A stretch of 64,000 nt of DNA from Hoeflea_A sp965204935 (GCF_965204935.1 NZ_CBDBFO010000001.1), one strand, 5' to 3'. Counted from the stretch's first letter, positions 52,699 through 62,010 are shown. Notes: generated by a model not told the origin, from the letters alone. Program-made: numbers and translations.

Positions 52699-54471
52699 TT
52701 ACTCGGTCACCCTTGCACCGCCGAAGGCGCCGCGGGCCTCGCCCTTCTTGGCTCCCTCCGAGGTGATGTCGAACACGCCGCCGATTTCCTCGGCCTTCGG
52801 GCCGAAGAGATTGCCGCTGAAGCTGCCGGTGTACCCGTCGCCGCCGATCAGCCCGCCAATGGTCCCGACGCCACTTATCTTGGTGCCCTTGAACCCGTTG
52901 CCGTCGATCGCACCCTCGAACGTGGCCAGGTCCTCCAGCGTGGTCTCGAGGGTGTTGTCTGCGAAATTGACCTCTGTCCTCATATCATCGGACCGCCTCG
53001 TGATCGCGCCATTTCCATCCGCGGCTTTGGCGCGGACATTGCCCGCCCATTGGCCCTCGTAGGTGGCCTTGCCGAAGGTCGGCACGTCGCCGACCGGGGT
53101 CACACTGCCGTCGGGCAGCTTGCTGACGAAGCCCGTGCCAAGGTCGGCAAGGGTATTGCCATCGTCCTTCAGCCCCGCCCAGACGCCGTAGTTCAGGTGC
53201 TCGAAGGACTTCGCATCCGGGGACCGGACATTCTCATGGACCAGGATGTTCCGGTACTGGTATTCTATTACGTTACCCTGCGCGTCCAGTTTGCCGCCCT
53301 CCACTCGCAACAACCACTTCTTTTTGTTATTGTTGTCCTTGTCCATGTAGTAGTAGATGTTCGTCTTGGGCCCGGCATTGCCGGGAACGTAGTATTGATG
53401 GACGTTATTGTCAGTCGGACCAATAGTGCCATTATTTCTGTCAATACGGAGCACCTGGTAGAATTCGCCCTCCGCCTTCATGATCTTATGGCCGGAAACG
53501 TCGCCGAGAGGATTTTCCTCGGTAACTGCACCATCAATAATAATTTCGTTTGTGGGGATGAAGTAAATCCCCACCGTCTTGTCGGATTTCGTGGTCATGT
53601 ACTTGTCGACGAGGGTCAGGCGCGCCCTGTCATCGGCCGAATCGGTCACGCTGCCAATGACCGGGATCAGCTTCTGATACTCGGCACTCCCCCCACTAGA
53701 CGTAGCCAGAATCCCGCGCGTGTTAAATTGCGGCTGGCCCTTTCTCTCGGGGTTCTCGGCGGTGGCGGAGGCCTTATCCACAGCCTCGACTGCAGCCCGG
53801 AAGGAATAGGAGCGCCTCGTAGTGCTGTTCGTCCTGACGTCGTCGATCTTCCCGGTGATGACCGTCTTGCCGTTCGTCGTCACGGTGCTGTTCTCCGCGC
53901 CCGGAACGATGGTGACGTCCCCGACCCTGTAGGTCGCCTGGCCGTCGTCGTCGTAGGTGACCTTGACCTCCATTCCGGCGGCCTTCACCGCCGCGGCGGC
54001 CTTGTCCATGGCGATCTTCGCCTGGGCCTGCGCCGTCCTCTGCGCCGCCTGCGCCGCAATGCGGGCCTCCACCGCCGCCGTGTCCGTGGTCGCGGCGGCC
54101 GCCTTCGCCGATTCCGCCTTCGCCGTATTGTAGGCCGTCATCGCCGCCCGCGCGGCGGCGCGCGCCGCCTCGGCATGCGTTTTCGCCATCGGGTCGCCGG
54201 TCTGCAGCATGGCAATATTCATCTGTGCCGCTTCCGCCTTGGCCGCCTCCGTATCCGCCGCGTCGGACTGCGTCTTGGCCGCGTCCATCGCAGCCTTCGC
54301 CGCCGCCCGCGCCTTGCCGAGCTCGCTCGTCGGGGTCGTCGGGGTCGTCGTGGTCGTGCCGCCGGTGGTGTTGCAGGCGGCAAGGCCAAGCGACAGCAGC
54401 GCCGTGCAGCACAAAAGGGCAAGCCTGCGCGGCCGTCCGGCGGCCGCCGCTCTTTGTGATTGCTTCGTCAT
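52699..54471 (-). CDS. Surface lipoprotein with helical stalk and TbpB-like C-terminal barrel
   Basis: The 590-residue protein has a lipoprotein signal with lipobox LGLAAC (Cys33), a Thr/Gly-rich linker, an Ala/Lys/Glu-rich helical stretch (about 50-165; for example KTHAEAARAAARAAMTAYNT), a middle beta domain, and a C-terminal barrel ending GGVFDITSEGAKKGEARGAF. That ending is typical of transferrin-binding-protein-B/factor-H-binding-like surface lipoproteins handled by Slam. A Slam-like gene follows 105 bases downstream. It is probably displayed on the outer surface; ligand unknown. Codon use looks normal. Confidence 0.78.
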   Translation of the reverse strand: MTKQSQRAAAAGRPRRLALLCCTALLSLGLAACNTTGGTTTTTPTTPTSELGKARAAAKAAMDAAKTQSDAADTEAAKAEAAQMNIAMLQTGDPMAKTHAEAARAAARAAMTAYNTAKAESAKAAAATTDTAAVEARIAAQAAQRTAQAQAKIAMDKAAAAVKAAGMEVKVTYDDDGQATYRVGDVTIVPGAENSTVTTNGKTVITGKIDDVRTNSTTRRSYSFRAAVEAVDKASATAENPERKGQPQFNTRGILATSSGGSAEYQKLIPVIGSVTDSADDRARLTLVDKYMTTKSDKTVGIYFIPTNEIIIDGAVTEENPLGDVSGHKIMKAEGEFYQVLRIDRNNGTIGPTDNNVHQYYVPGNAGPKTNIYYYMDKDNNNKKKWLLRVEGGKLDAQGNVIEYQYRNILVHENVRSPDAKSFEHLNYGVWAGLKDDGNTLADLGTGFVSKLPDGSVTPVGDVPTFGKATYEGQWAGNVRAKAADGNGAITRRSDDMRTEVNFADNTLETTLEDLATFEGAIDGNGFKGTKISGVGTIGGLIGGDGYTGSFSGNLFGPKAEEIGGVFDITSEGAKKGEARGAFGGARVTE

Positions 54472-54543
54472 GATTGAATGTCCCTTGTCTTTCAGGTGTC
54501 TTTCAGGTTGTCTTTCGTGCGCCGGGGAATGTCCCCGCCGCGC

Positions 54544-55674
54544 CTAGAAATTGCGCTGCAGACGCAACAGGCCCGTCGTCGCATCGCCGCCGGCATAGCC
54601 CACGGTTGGGCCCACGGCGGCATTGCTCTTGCCGAAGTTGGTGTGGCGCACCTCGCCGCGCACCTCGACATTGGCGACCGGGTTCCACACCAGCACGCCC
54701 TCGACCGCCCAGGAGCTGATGCCCGAGCCCGCATCGCCGAGCTTCATGTTGCCCGCAACCGGCGTCGCGTAGTAGCCGGACGAGTACTGGCCGCCGACCG
54801 AGCCCTTGAAGCCCTCGGCGAACCGGTGCTGGTAGGAGCCGATGACCGACCATTGCGGCGTGTGCGTCCCGGCGAGCCCGGTCGGCGACGCGTTGGCGCC
54901 GTAGCGGCTCGGACCGCTGGCGTAGAAGCCCTGGACGATCACATTGCCGTCCGGACCGATATCCGCATTGAGACCCAGCTTGACGCCGAAGGTCTCGGCC
55001 GACTGGTCGTAGCCGGCCGCGCCGTAGACGGTCGCGCCGGCGATAACGCCGCCGATGCGGCCCGTGAAGTCGGGAACATAACTGGTCCTGTCGCCGTCGT
55101 CATTGGCCGAGACCGCCGCGAACACGCCATCGAGCGTCAGGTTGTAGCCGATCTGGCTGGCCTGGCTGTAGCCGTAGGAAAGGCCGTTGTCCGAGTGCGA
55201 GCCGAAGCCCGACGCGCCGCCGTTCTTCGAACTGACCCAGGTCGTCTCCGTGTAGCCGAAGACAAGGCCGCCAAGCTCGCCATAGGCCTGGTCGATAACG
55301 GCATTGCCGTCATATCCGAACGTGTTCGTACCCTTGTCGTTGGGCTTCGCGTCGCCCTGAAGACGCACATAGGCATGAAGAACGCCGAGTTCCGTGTCCT
55401 CCCTGGCCTGCACGTTCAAACGCCCGCGAACGGTCGACGTGTAGCTGTCCGCATCGCTGACGAAACCCGCATCGAGGCGCACGAAACCGCTCAGCTTCAG
55501 GCAGGTCTCCGTGCCCGGTATGTAGAAATAGCCGGCGCCGAAGGCATCGCACACGCGCACATATTCAACCGCGTCCGGCTCGGCCGCGACAATCATGTCG
55601 GCACCATGGGCACTGCCCGTGAAAAGCAGCGCCGCGGCGCAGCATGGAAGAAGTCTGTCGATCCTGTTGTTCAT
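54544..55674 (-). CDS. Rhizobial outer-membrane porin (RopA/Omp2 family)
   Basis: The 376-residue porin has a signal peptide (LLPCCAAALLFTGSAHGAD) and the family's hallmark VEYVRVCDAFGAGYFYIPGT ETCLKLSGFVRLD with the two cysteines. About sixteen amphipathic beta strands follow, ending LRLQRNF with the terminal aromatic needed for outer-membrane insertion. ATG 55674 is chosen because GAGG lies six bases upstream; the open frame continues upstream only as unrelated sequence. The unit porin-lipoprotein-Slam is on the minus strand. Confidence 0.9.
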   Translation of the reverse strand: MNNRIDRLLPCCAAALLFTGSAHGADMIVAAEPDAVEYVRVCDAFGAGYFYIPGTETCLKLSGFVRLDAGFVSDADSYTSTVRGRLNVQAREDTELGVLHAYVRLQGDAKPNDKGTNTFGYDGNAVIDQAYGELGGLVFGYTETTWVSSKNGGASGFGSHSDNGLSYGYSQASQIGYNLTLDGVFAAVSANDDGDRTSYVPDFTGRIGGVIAGATVYGAAGYDQSAETFGVKLGLNADIGPDGNVIVQGFYASGPSRYGANASPTGLAGTHTPQWSVIGSYQHRFAEGFKGSVGGQYSSGYYATPVAGNMKLGDAGSGISSWAVEGVLVWNPVANVEVRGEVRHTNFGKSNAAVGPTVGYAGGDATTGLLRLQRNF

Positions 55675-55883
55675 GTCTGACCTCATGTCGTTATCCCCAA
55701 AAATGCCGCTCCCCGGAATGGAGGCCCCGCGATGGCGGCCTGTCCCGGCCGGCCCGGGCACCGGAACCGCAGCGGCGGCGACGCCGGCCAACCCCTCCGG
55801 CGGGCCGGACCCCGCCGGCACCGGATGCCCGGGATGCCCCGGATGCCGATGACGGCGGCGCGTTCGCGTCACGGGAAGTGTTA

Positions 55884-55896
55884 CCCCCCCCCCCCC
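55884..55896. repeat. Homopolymeric tract of 13 C (G on the porin strand)
   Basis: Thirteen consecutive C residues lie 210 bases upstream of the porin start. On the porin strand it reads as poly-G immediately followed by TAACACT. Such tracts change length by slippage and often control surface genes. Effect here unproven; its exact length may be a sequencing artefact. Confidence 0.85.
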
Positions 55897-55962
55897 GGTT
55901 AATGTGGCTATGGAATGAATAGGCAAACGCGCCAAACCGGACCGGGCCGCCCGCACCGGCAG

Positions 55963-56027
55963 GCCCGGAACCTGGGCCCGGAACCTGGGCCCGGCACATG
56001 GGCCCGGCACATGGGCCCGGCACGCGG
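55963..56027. repeat. 13-bp tandem repeat, five copies
   Basis: GCCCGGAACCTGG occurs twice, then GCCCGGCACATGG twice, then GCCCGGCACGCGG, head to tail without gaps. It lies between the poly-C tract and traB. Confidence 0.9.
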
Positions 56028-56130
56028 GACCGCCCGCCGGGCGCAACTCGTCGGAAAACCGGGCAACAGATCGGCCGCAACACCGCAGACACACCCGCCG
56101 CGGACCGCCCGTACGGCCCGCCACACCTCC

Positions 56131-56163
56131 GCCAGACCCGGGCCAGACCCGGGCCAGACCCGC
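56131..56163. repeat. 11-bp tandem repeat, three copies
   Basis: GCCAGACCCGG, GCCAGACCCGG, GCCAGACCCGC head to tail. Confidence 0.85.
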
Positions 56164-56459
56164 GAAAAGGCGAAACGAAACCATAGGCAAACGCCGCAAA
56201 AGCCCCGGAACAGACACCACACCCAAAAGGAAAACAGTCACTGTGTCATTCAGGCAACAGATCCGACGCGCAACAGCAACGCGGCCCTTCGACATGCCGA
56301 CGCAGGGCCATCGGACAGCCATCGAAAAAGGCGCCGGCCGGAAAACAGGGCGCCCGGGTCAAATGGGCCGGGACGGCCCTGTGCAACGGGCGCTGTACGG
56401 CACACAACCGCCACGATTGTTTCTCCATTCCAGCCTCGGGGTTCTCACAGGTCCCATCA

Positions 56460-57580
56460 GGTGTTGAAGGCGATGACGAGCGGCAAACCGAACAGCGACG
56501 CCCATGCCCTGGCGCTGGCTTTCTGGATCGGAACGATGTTGGTGTCGCCGGTCCACCAGCCATTGCCTGTCGCCACGATGGCCTGCGGACCAAAGAGCAT
56601 GGATTGCAGGACCGGCCAGATGATGAGCTGTTCGTAACAGCCCCGGCCAATCTGCCGGAGGGATTGCCGAAGAAATGCGCCGATGCGCCCCCGGATGCCC
56701 AGGGCCGCCACATCGAAACCGGAACCGGCATGCGCTGCCTGTAGAGGATCCTCGCGCCCTCGCCTGTCAGTTCGACCATGACACTGTCATAGCCGCTCTC
56801 GTTGACGACGACGGCGCCGCCGGCGACGACGACATCGAGGTCGGCGAGGTTTCGGGTCCAGAGGCTCTCGGTGGTCGGCGTCCAGATCCCGAGCGCGCTC
56901 TCGGGCAGAACGACTGTGCCGGCACCATTCTCCACGGCGCGCCTGACAAGCGCGACCGTCGTCATATGCTGAGTATAGTCGGCATGGTTTCCGGCAACCT
57001 GATAATCGAACGCCGTGTCAATTCCGACCCACCCCTCCGGCGGTCCGGGATCGGTCCAGGTGATTGAGGACAGTGCCAACGCCACGCTGATTGCGACACC
57101 CGCGAGCGGCCAGGCTCGCGTGGTCATCGCAAAAAGGACGGCAACCGTGGCCGCCAGTCCTGCCCAGCCCCAACCGGGAAAAAGCACACCGGAGGCGGTG
57201 ATCGGACTGGCCCACCCGACGATGCCGAGTGGCGGGACGCTCATCAGCGTCACCGCCAACAGATATCGCAGCGGCCGATGCCACCCGGGCTTCGGCGACC
57301 AAAGGACCGTATGCACCGTTACGAACGGCAGCGACGCGGCGATCCAGAGAGCGAGCCCCACCCGGATATCGCTCGCGTAGAAAATCGATACGCCGGCGGG
57401 CAAGCCTCTCGAAGCCGCCATGAAATACGCCATCGAGACCAGGCCTGCGGTCACACGGCCCGGGGCGAACGCCCACAGTGCGGGAAAGAGGCACGCGAGC
57501 GGGAGGAGAAGCACTTCGCCGCTCCATCCGAATGCACCGACCGCGGCGGCGGCGGCGACGAACGTTGCCGCGGTGAACAT
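56460..57580 (-). pseudogene. traB: Ti-type conjugal transfer protein TraB, frameshifted
   Basis: TraB is an integral membrane protein related to apolipoprotein N-acyltransferases, needed for efficient plasmid transfer. The start is ATG 57580, one base after the traF stop. The main frame shows hydrophobic segments, then nitrilase-type VVLPESALGIWT and HFFGNPSGRLAG. Sense then moves to another frame near 56655 with CYEQLIIWPVLQSMLFGPQA, ATGNGWWTGDTNIVPIQKAS and a stop at 56460. A short deletion is likely. Downstream traH is absent. Confidence 0.85.
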
Positions 57581-57581
57581 G

Positions 57582-58113
57582 CTACGGCGTGAAGGTGAAA
57601 ACGGGTTTCGCCAAGCCGAGAACGCCGGCGGCCGGGATTGGCCCGAAATATCGTGAGTCATAAGAACCTTTGGATGTCGAAAAAAGAAACAGCGTGTCGG
57701 GGGGGAACGATCCCGCCGGGATCGGACGTCAGCGCCCTGCCCGATCCGTCACGCGGCTGAATCGCCGATCGGGGTAGCGCGAGACCGTCGACCGCGACGG
57801 ATGTGCCGATCTCGACCGATTGCCCGGGCACAGCCACGACGGTCTTGATCAAGGGGCTGAGCCAGCCGGGGCACAGGCCGCGCCGCACATATCCGCGTTT
57901 CCGTGCCTGACGAAATGCGTCGGTCAGTGGCGGGCAGATGAAGACTCGATCCCCGACCCGGACGTCGCGGTTCAAGATTTCGATCCGCCACAGACCGAGC
58001 GGATAGCTCGGTGTCAGATTGACCCGAAAGCCCGTTCCATATCCCAGGCCGAACAGCGCCAGAGGGATGCAAGCGAGCGCGGCAACTATGACGATCCGGC
58101 GCCGCCGGTTCAC
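57582..58113 (-). pseudogene. traF: Conjugal transfer signal peptidase TraF, +1 frameshift in a C7 tract
   Basis: The first frame has a membrane segment (IVIVAALACIPLALFGLGYG), the S26 serine motif TPSYPLGLWRIE and the lysine region LIKTVVAVPGQSVEIG. It should continue as DTLFLFSTSKGSYDSRYFGP then AAGVLGLAKPVFTFTP to a stop at 57582, but a run of seven C (six would keep the frame) sends it to an early stop at 57658. The start at 58113 overlaps traA by 4 bases. A sequencing length error or true slippage both fit. Confidence 0.85.
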
Positions 58114-61100
58114 TGCTTCAGCCCCTGGCTTTTGGTTTGCGTCTGGCGCATCGCCCCGGATTGTTTCAGGGCCTCGGACTGTTTCAGGGCCTGCCGGGTT
58201 CGCTCATGGGCGGCAAGCTGCTGGCCGGCACGCATGGTCGGCCATGCGCGGGCGAGCGTTTCGCGTTCGCCCGGTGACATGCCCTGGGCCGCCTTGTCGA
58301 GCGCCGAGCCCGACGGGTCCCTTGCAGTATTTTCAAGCAAGGTGCGCTCGCCGAAGCGCTCCGAAACAGCCTTGTTGAAGGTGTCGAGTTCGGCTTTCAC
58401 TTTTGCGTCGGCCAGCGCAAAGCCGAGCGCGGCCGGCAGGTCGTTCCTGTCGATGGCGTCCCGGACCTTTTCCATTGCCCGCGCGGCGGCCGGCGACAGG
58501 GACGGGATATCGATCGAGGTGCGTTTGCGGTGTCCCTCTTCTTCCAGCCGGTACCTGGCCGTCGCCCTCTCCCTCATATCGAGATAGCGTTCGAGGTCCT
58601 TGCGCAGTGCCGGCACGTTGACTTCCGCAACACGACGGTCCTCCCGGTCCGCGCGGCTCGCCAGCAAGCCTTCCCGACCCTTGAGCGCGCCGAAGCTCGC
58701 CGCGTTCCGCTCGATCTCGCCGAGGCGCTGCCTGGCCTCATTCGGGTTTTCGACAACGGCCTCCATGCGCATTGCCTTGAAAGCGCCTTCCGGATCCGCA
58801 TAAACGAGCCGGATACGGTCGGAAAAGTTGTCCCACTGCTTCTGCAGGGCCGGATCGGATTGCAGCTTTGCCTCGGCAGCGTCGGTGACCGACATCGTGA
58901 AACTGGAAATGCCCTTGACCATCGCGGTGGCCTTTCTGATTGATTGCGGGGATTGCCGAAGCGGCTGGTCGACCAGGCCCAGACGCGCGCCGGCGGCCCG
59001 AAGGCGTGCGCCGAGGTCGAGGAGTTTCTGTCTCTGCAGGATCGTCCACTGCACCCGGCCGCGCATCAGCGTTCGTGCGACACGCACGAGGTGCAGACCG
59101 CGATTGTCGGCGAAGCGCAGCGCCTCGGCATGGAAGCGGCCGTCCGCATAATCGAGCGTCACTTCCTTGGCGTTTTTCCTGGAAAGAAGCTTTTCGAGGC
59201 CCCCGGCGGCCGCAAAGGATCCTCGGCCAAAATAGACCGCCACATCCTCACGGTGCCGCGTCATCGCGACATAGGTCAGATGCCGGTCAAGCGAGAGCGA
59301 GGCCAGCACCTTCACCCTGTCGACAGTGGCGCCCTGGCTCTTGTGGATCGTCGTGGCGTAGCCGTGATCGAGATTGCGATAGGTCCGCTGATCCACGCTG
59401 ACCGTGCGGGCATCATCGCCCTCACCCACCGTCGCAACCAGGTGCCCGGCCGTTGCTTCAGTGACTTTGCCGATCATCCCGTTCCTGACGCCAAGCGCGC
59501 TGTCATTCTTCAGGAAGACGATCTGGTCGCCGGCGGCGAATTGCCTGGTTCCGTCCTCCGTTCGGAACGCATGTCCCTCATCCACCAGGCCACGCTCGAC
59601 GAGCTTTTCGCGCGCCAATTCGTTGAGCCGGCGGACATCGCGGCGCAGATGCGCGAGGATCAGCGTCGATTTCTCCGGCTCATAGTCCCGGTTCCAATCG
59701 TCGATCAGGGTTTCAATGGCTTCGGCCTTCACAGGCTTGCCGATCACCTTGCCCCTGGCCTTGTAGGCTGACAGCGCTTGCGCCACCTGTCCCCGCGCCA
59801 GATCGAGCGACGCCGCCCGCATCCAAGGCTCTTTCTGGCGGTAGATGGTCTCGAGTTCGGCGTAGCCGGTGCGCTCGGCAATCGCGCGGAAGGCGGCGCC
59901 GGCCTCGATCGGCTGCAACTGCTCGGCATCGCCGACCAGAATGAGCTTGGCGCCGGCTTTCGTGACGGCTTCGACAAACGTGGCCATCTGTTTTGACGAG
60001 ACCATCCCCGCCTCGTCGAGAACGAAGATGGTCCTGTCGTCGAGCGGGCGTGTGCCTTCCTTCCAGCTGAGCTCCCAGGACGCCAGCGTGCGCGAGGCAA
60101 TGCCCGCCTCCTTCTCCAGACCCTCGGCCGCCTTGCCCGCGAGCGCGCCGCCGACCACTTTGTAGCCGGCCAGTTCCCAGACTTCGCGTGCGGCCTTCAT
60201 CATGGTGGTCTTGCCGGCGCCGGCGCGCCCGACGACGCAGGCAATCCGCTCCGCGCCCGCCGCATGTTCGATGGCCGTCCGCTGCTCGTCCGACAGCCGC
60301 CCATGCCTGGCAAAGACGGTGTCGAGGGCCCTGCCCGCAACCGCAAACCCGCTCCTTCCCGAAAGCCAGGCGGCGCGGCTGGCCATTTCGGCCTCGAGGC
60401 GGATCATCGCCCGCGTCGTCAGCCGCGCCGGTATCCGTGCGCCGGTCGCGAAGTCGATGGTCTCGTCGGCAAGCTTCAGGCAATCCGGGCTCTGCGTGAT
60501 GCGTGCCAGGAGCCGCTGGAAGCTCTCGGGATCGTCGATATGGCGATTGAGGACCCTGGCGATGTCGCGCCGGTCGAAGACGCTCCTTTCGGCCGTGAGA
60601 ATGTCGAGCACCAGTTCCGGGCGCGCCTCGATGCGCGCGGCGTTCCTTTGGCGAACGGCCTCATGCAGCGCCAGCCGTTCGAGATCGATGGCGCTGCCCG
60701 TATCTCTCGCCTTGCGGCTCAACGCCTTGGCGGCAACGCCAATATGCGTCGTCGGCTCGATGTCGATTCCGCGTTCGGCGTAAGAACGCCCATCGACACG
60801 GACCTCCAGTCCGGCCATGGCCAGATGACGGTTCTGGAGATCGAGCCATCTTTGCCGTTGTTCGAGGAACTCCGCCTTCTCGCCCGACCAGAGGGTGTAG
60901 CGGATTTTCCCGGTCTTGGTCCGAAGCGGTTGTCCATCCTGTCCGAGCACCGCGACCTTCTTGGACCCGAACCCGTCTTCGGTCAGCGGCCGCAACGTGG
61001 TCATCAGGTGGATGTGCGGGTTGCGCGCGTCAATCCGGTTCCGATCAGGATCAGGGGTATTGGCGCCACCGGAAAATCCCTCGTCATGGTAGACCCAGTC

Positions 61101-61490
61101 GGCGACCTGGCCTCGCGCCAGCACCTCTTCGCGGACGAACTGCCGCACGAGCGCGATGTTCTGCTGGCGCGAAAGCTCCACCGGCAGCGCTATGACGAAC
61201 TCCCTGGCGAGCTGTGCGTCGGAGCGTTTCTCGAAGGCTTCCACCGTGTTCCAGAAGGCCTCGGCTGCGCCGGCGACGGAGCGATCCGCAATCATGTCGC
61301 GGGCCCATTTCGGCGCATCGGGCGGCAGCAGGAATTCCTCGTGGGCGAGGTTCTTCCTGGCAGAATAGTCGACCGTTCGCGCTTCGGCCTCGTGGCTCAT
61401 CTTCGCGCAATGGCGATAGGCGGCCGACAGCACGGCGCTGCGGCCGCTTCCGCGCGAAATCAGCCGGGGTGTGAAATGCGTGATCGCCAC
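58110..61490 (-). CDS. traA: Ti-type conjugative relaxase-helicase TraA
   Basis: The protein of about 1,126 residues nicks oriT and unwinds the transferred strand. N-terminal MobA/MobL relaxase: tyrosine in AVLSAAYRHCAKM and metal histidines in DARNPHIHLMTTLRPL. Middle helicase: Walker A VGRAGAGKTTMMKAA, Walker B-type IFVLDEAGMVSSKQ, and YATTIHKSQGATVDRV. GTG 61490 gives the family N-terminus (AITHFTPRLISRGSGRSAVL); an ATG at 61523 is an alternative. It heads the traA-traF-traB run, with its own oriT 80-110 bases upstream. Apparently intact. Confidence 0.94.
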   Translation of the reverse strand: MAITHFTPRLISRGSGRSAVLSAAYRHCAKMSHEAEARTVDYSARKNLAHEEFLLPPDAPKWARDMIADRSVAGAAEAFWNTVEAFEKRSDAQLAREFVIALPVELSRQQNIALVRQFVREEVLARGQVADWVYHDEGFSGGANTPDPDRNRIDARNPHIHLMTTLRPLTEDGFGSKKVAVLGQDGQPLRTKTGKIRYTLWSGEKAEFLEQRQRWLDLQNRHLAMAGLEVRVDGRSYAERGIDIEPTTHIGVAAKALSRKARDTGSAIDLERLALHEAVRQRNAARIEARPELVLDILTAERSVFDRRDIARVLNRHIDDPESFQRLLARITQSPDCLKLADETIDFATGARIPARLTTRAMIRLEAEMASRAAWLSGRSGFAVAGRALDTVFARHGRLSDEQRTAIEHAAGAERIACVVGRAGAGKTTMMKAAREVWELAGYKVVGGALAGKAAEGLEKEAGIASRTLASWELSWKEGTRPLDDRTIFVLDEAGMVSSKQMATFVEAVTKAGAKLILVGDAEQLQPIEAGAAFRAIAERTGYAELETIYRQKEPWMRAASLDLARGQVAQALSAYKARGKVIGKPVKAEAIETLIDDWNRDYEPEKSTLILAHLRRDVRRLNELAREKLVERGLVDEGHAFRTEDGTRQFAAGDQIVFLKNDSALGVRNGMIGKVTEATAGHLVATVGEGDDARTVSVDQRTYRNLDHGYATTIHKSQGATVDRVKVLASLSLDRHLTYVAMTRHREDVAVYFGRGSFAAAGGLEKLLSRKNAKEVTLDYADGRFHAEALRFADNRGLHLVRVARTLMRGRVQWTILQRQKLLDLGARLRAAGARLGLVDQPLRQSPQSIRKATAMVKGISSFTMSVTDAAEAKLQSDPALQKQWDNFSDRIRLVYADPEGAFKAMRMEAVVENPNEARQRLGEIERNAASFGALKGREGLLASRADREDRRVAEVNVPALRKDLERYLDMRERATARYRLEEEGHRKRTSIDIPSLSPAAARAMEKVRDAIDRNDLPAALGFALADAKVKAELDTFNKAVSERFGERTLLENTARDPSGSALDKAAQGMSPGERETLARAWPTMRAGQQLAAHERTRQALKQSEALKQSGAMRQTQTKSQGLKQ

Positions 61491-61564
61491 GGCGCGGCAG
61501 GCTCCCGGGAACAAGTGCGTCATCGTTCCGCGGGAAAGTCCTCTGCCACCGGCGAGGGCCGCCG

Positions 61565-61625
61565 CTAGCCACGTCGCGTCTCGCGACGTATTACTGCGCC
61601 CTTGACGGCATTCCTTCGGAACGCC
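61565..61625. other. oriT: Origin of transfer (oriT) with nic region
   Basis: A perfect inverted repeat (ACGTCGCG, 61571-61578, and CGCGACGT, 61582-61589) is followed at once by ATTACTGCGCCCTTG, with the TGCGCCC-type nic core at 61595-61601. This is the oriT layout of Ti and rhizobial Sym plasmids, placed between divergent traA and traC as expected. A second hairpin (GGCATTCC TTC GGAACGCC) follows. Confidence 0.85.
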
Positions 61626-61746
61626 GGGATGATCTCTCATTGAGACGGGTCTGCCGACCCGGCATTTGTGCCGGGGTGCGCCGGGCGCGCACCCGGTTCA
61701 TCCTGCTCATGGCGTTTCAGCATTCGCGGCAACCGGGAGACACGCA

Positions 61747-62010
61747 ATGAAAAAGTCCTCATCGAAAATCAAACAGGAGATTGCCAAACTACAGGAGCAG
61801 CTCAAGGCCGCCGAAACCCGCGAGGCCGAACGGATCGGACGGATCGCGCTGAAAGCCGGTCTCGGAGAGATCGAGACCGACGACGCCAGGCTCGTCAAGG
61901 CTTTCGGGGAACTGGCGAAACGGTTTCGCGGCGGCCGTGGCGAAACGCGGAAATCCGCGCCCGCGCAAAACCCGGCCGGCGCGGCTTCGGGCGCGCATGG
62001 CGAGGCTTGA
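61747..62010 (+). CDS. traC: Conjugal transfer protein TraC
   Basis: The 87-residue basic protein starts MKKSSSKIKQEIAKLQEQLK and has a helical segment LKAAETREAERIGRIALKAG followed by LGEIETDDARLVKAFGELAK. TraC of Ti-type systems belongs to the relaxosome. GGGAGA precedes ATG 61747. It overlaps traD by 14 bases. Divergent from traA. Confidence 0.88.
   Translation: MKKSSSKIKQEIAKLQEQLKAAETREAERIGRIALKAGLGEIETDDARLVKAFGELAKRFRGGRGETRKSAPAQNPAGAASGAHGEA

Larger units (their letters stand above)
55675..56459. other. 785-base region between porin and traB with repeats and no gene
   Basis: It contains the porin upstream region, a 13-base poly-C tract, two short minisatellites and CG-rich spacer. 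The traH gene that follows traB in Ti-type modules is absent. No credible gene is seen. Confidence 0.6.

Noticed and set aside
51181..54459. A 1,092-codon open frame on the plus strand
   Set aside because: It is antisense to the Slam-like and lipoprotein genes, whose motifs (signal peptides, lipobox, barrel end) are clear; the open plus frame is a GC-bias effect and has no ribosome site or domain.
54478..55680. A 400-codon open frame on the plus strand
   Set aside because: Antisense to the porin, which has the conserved family signature. No domain seen.
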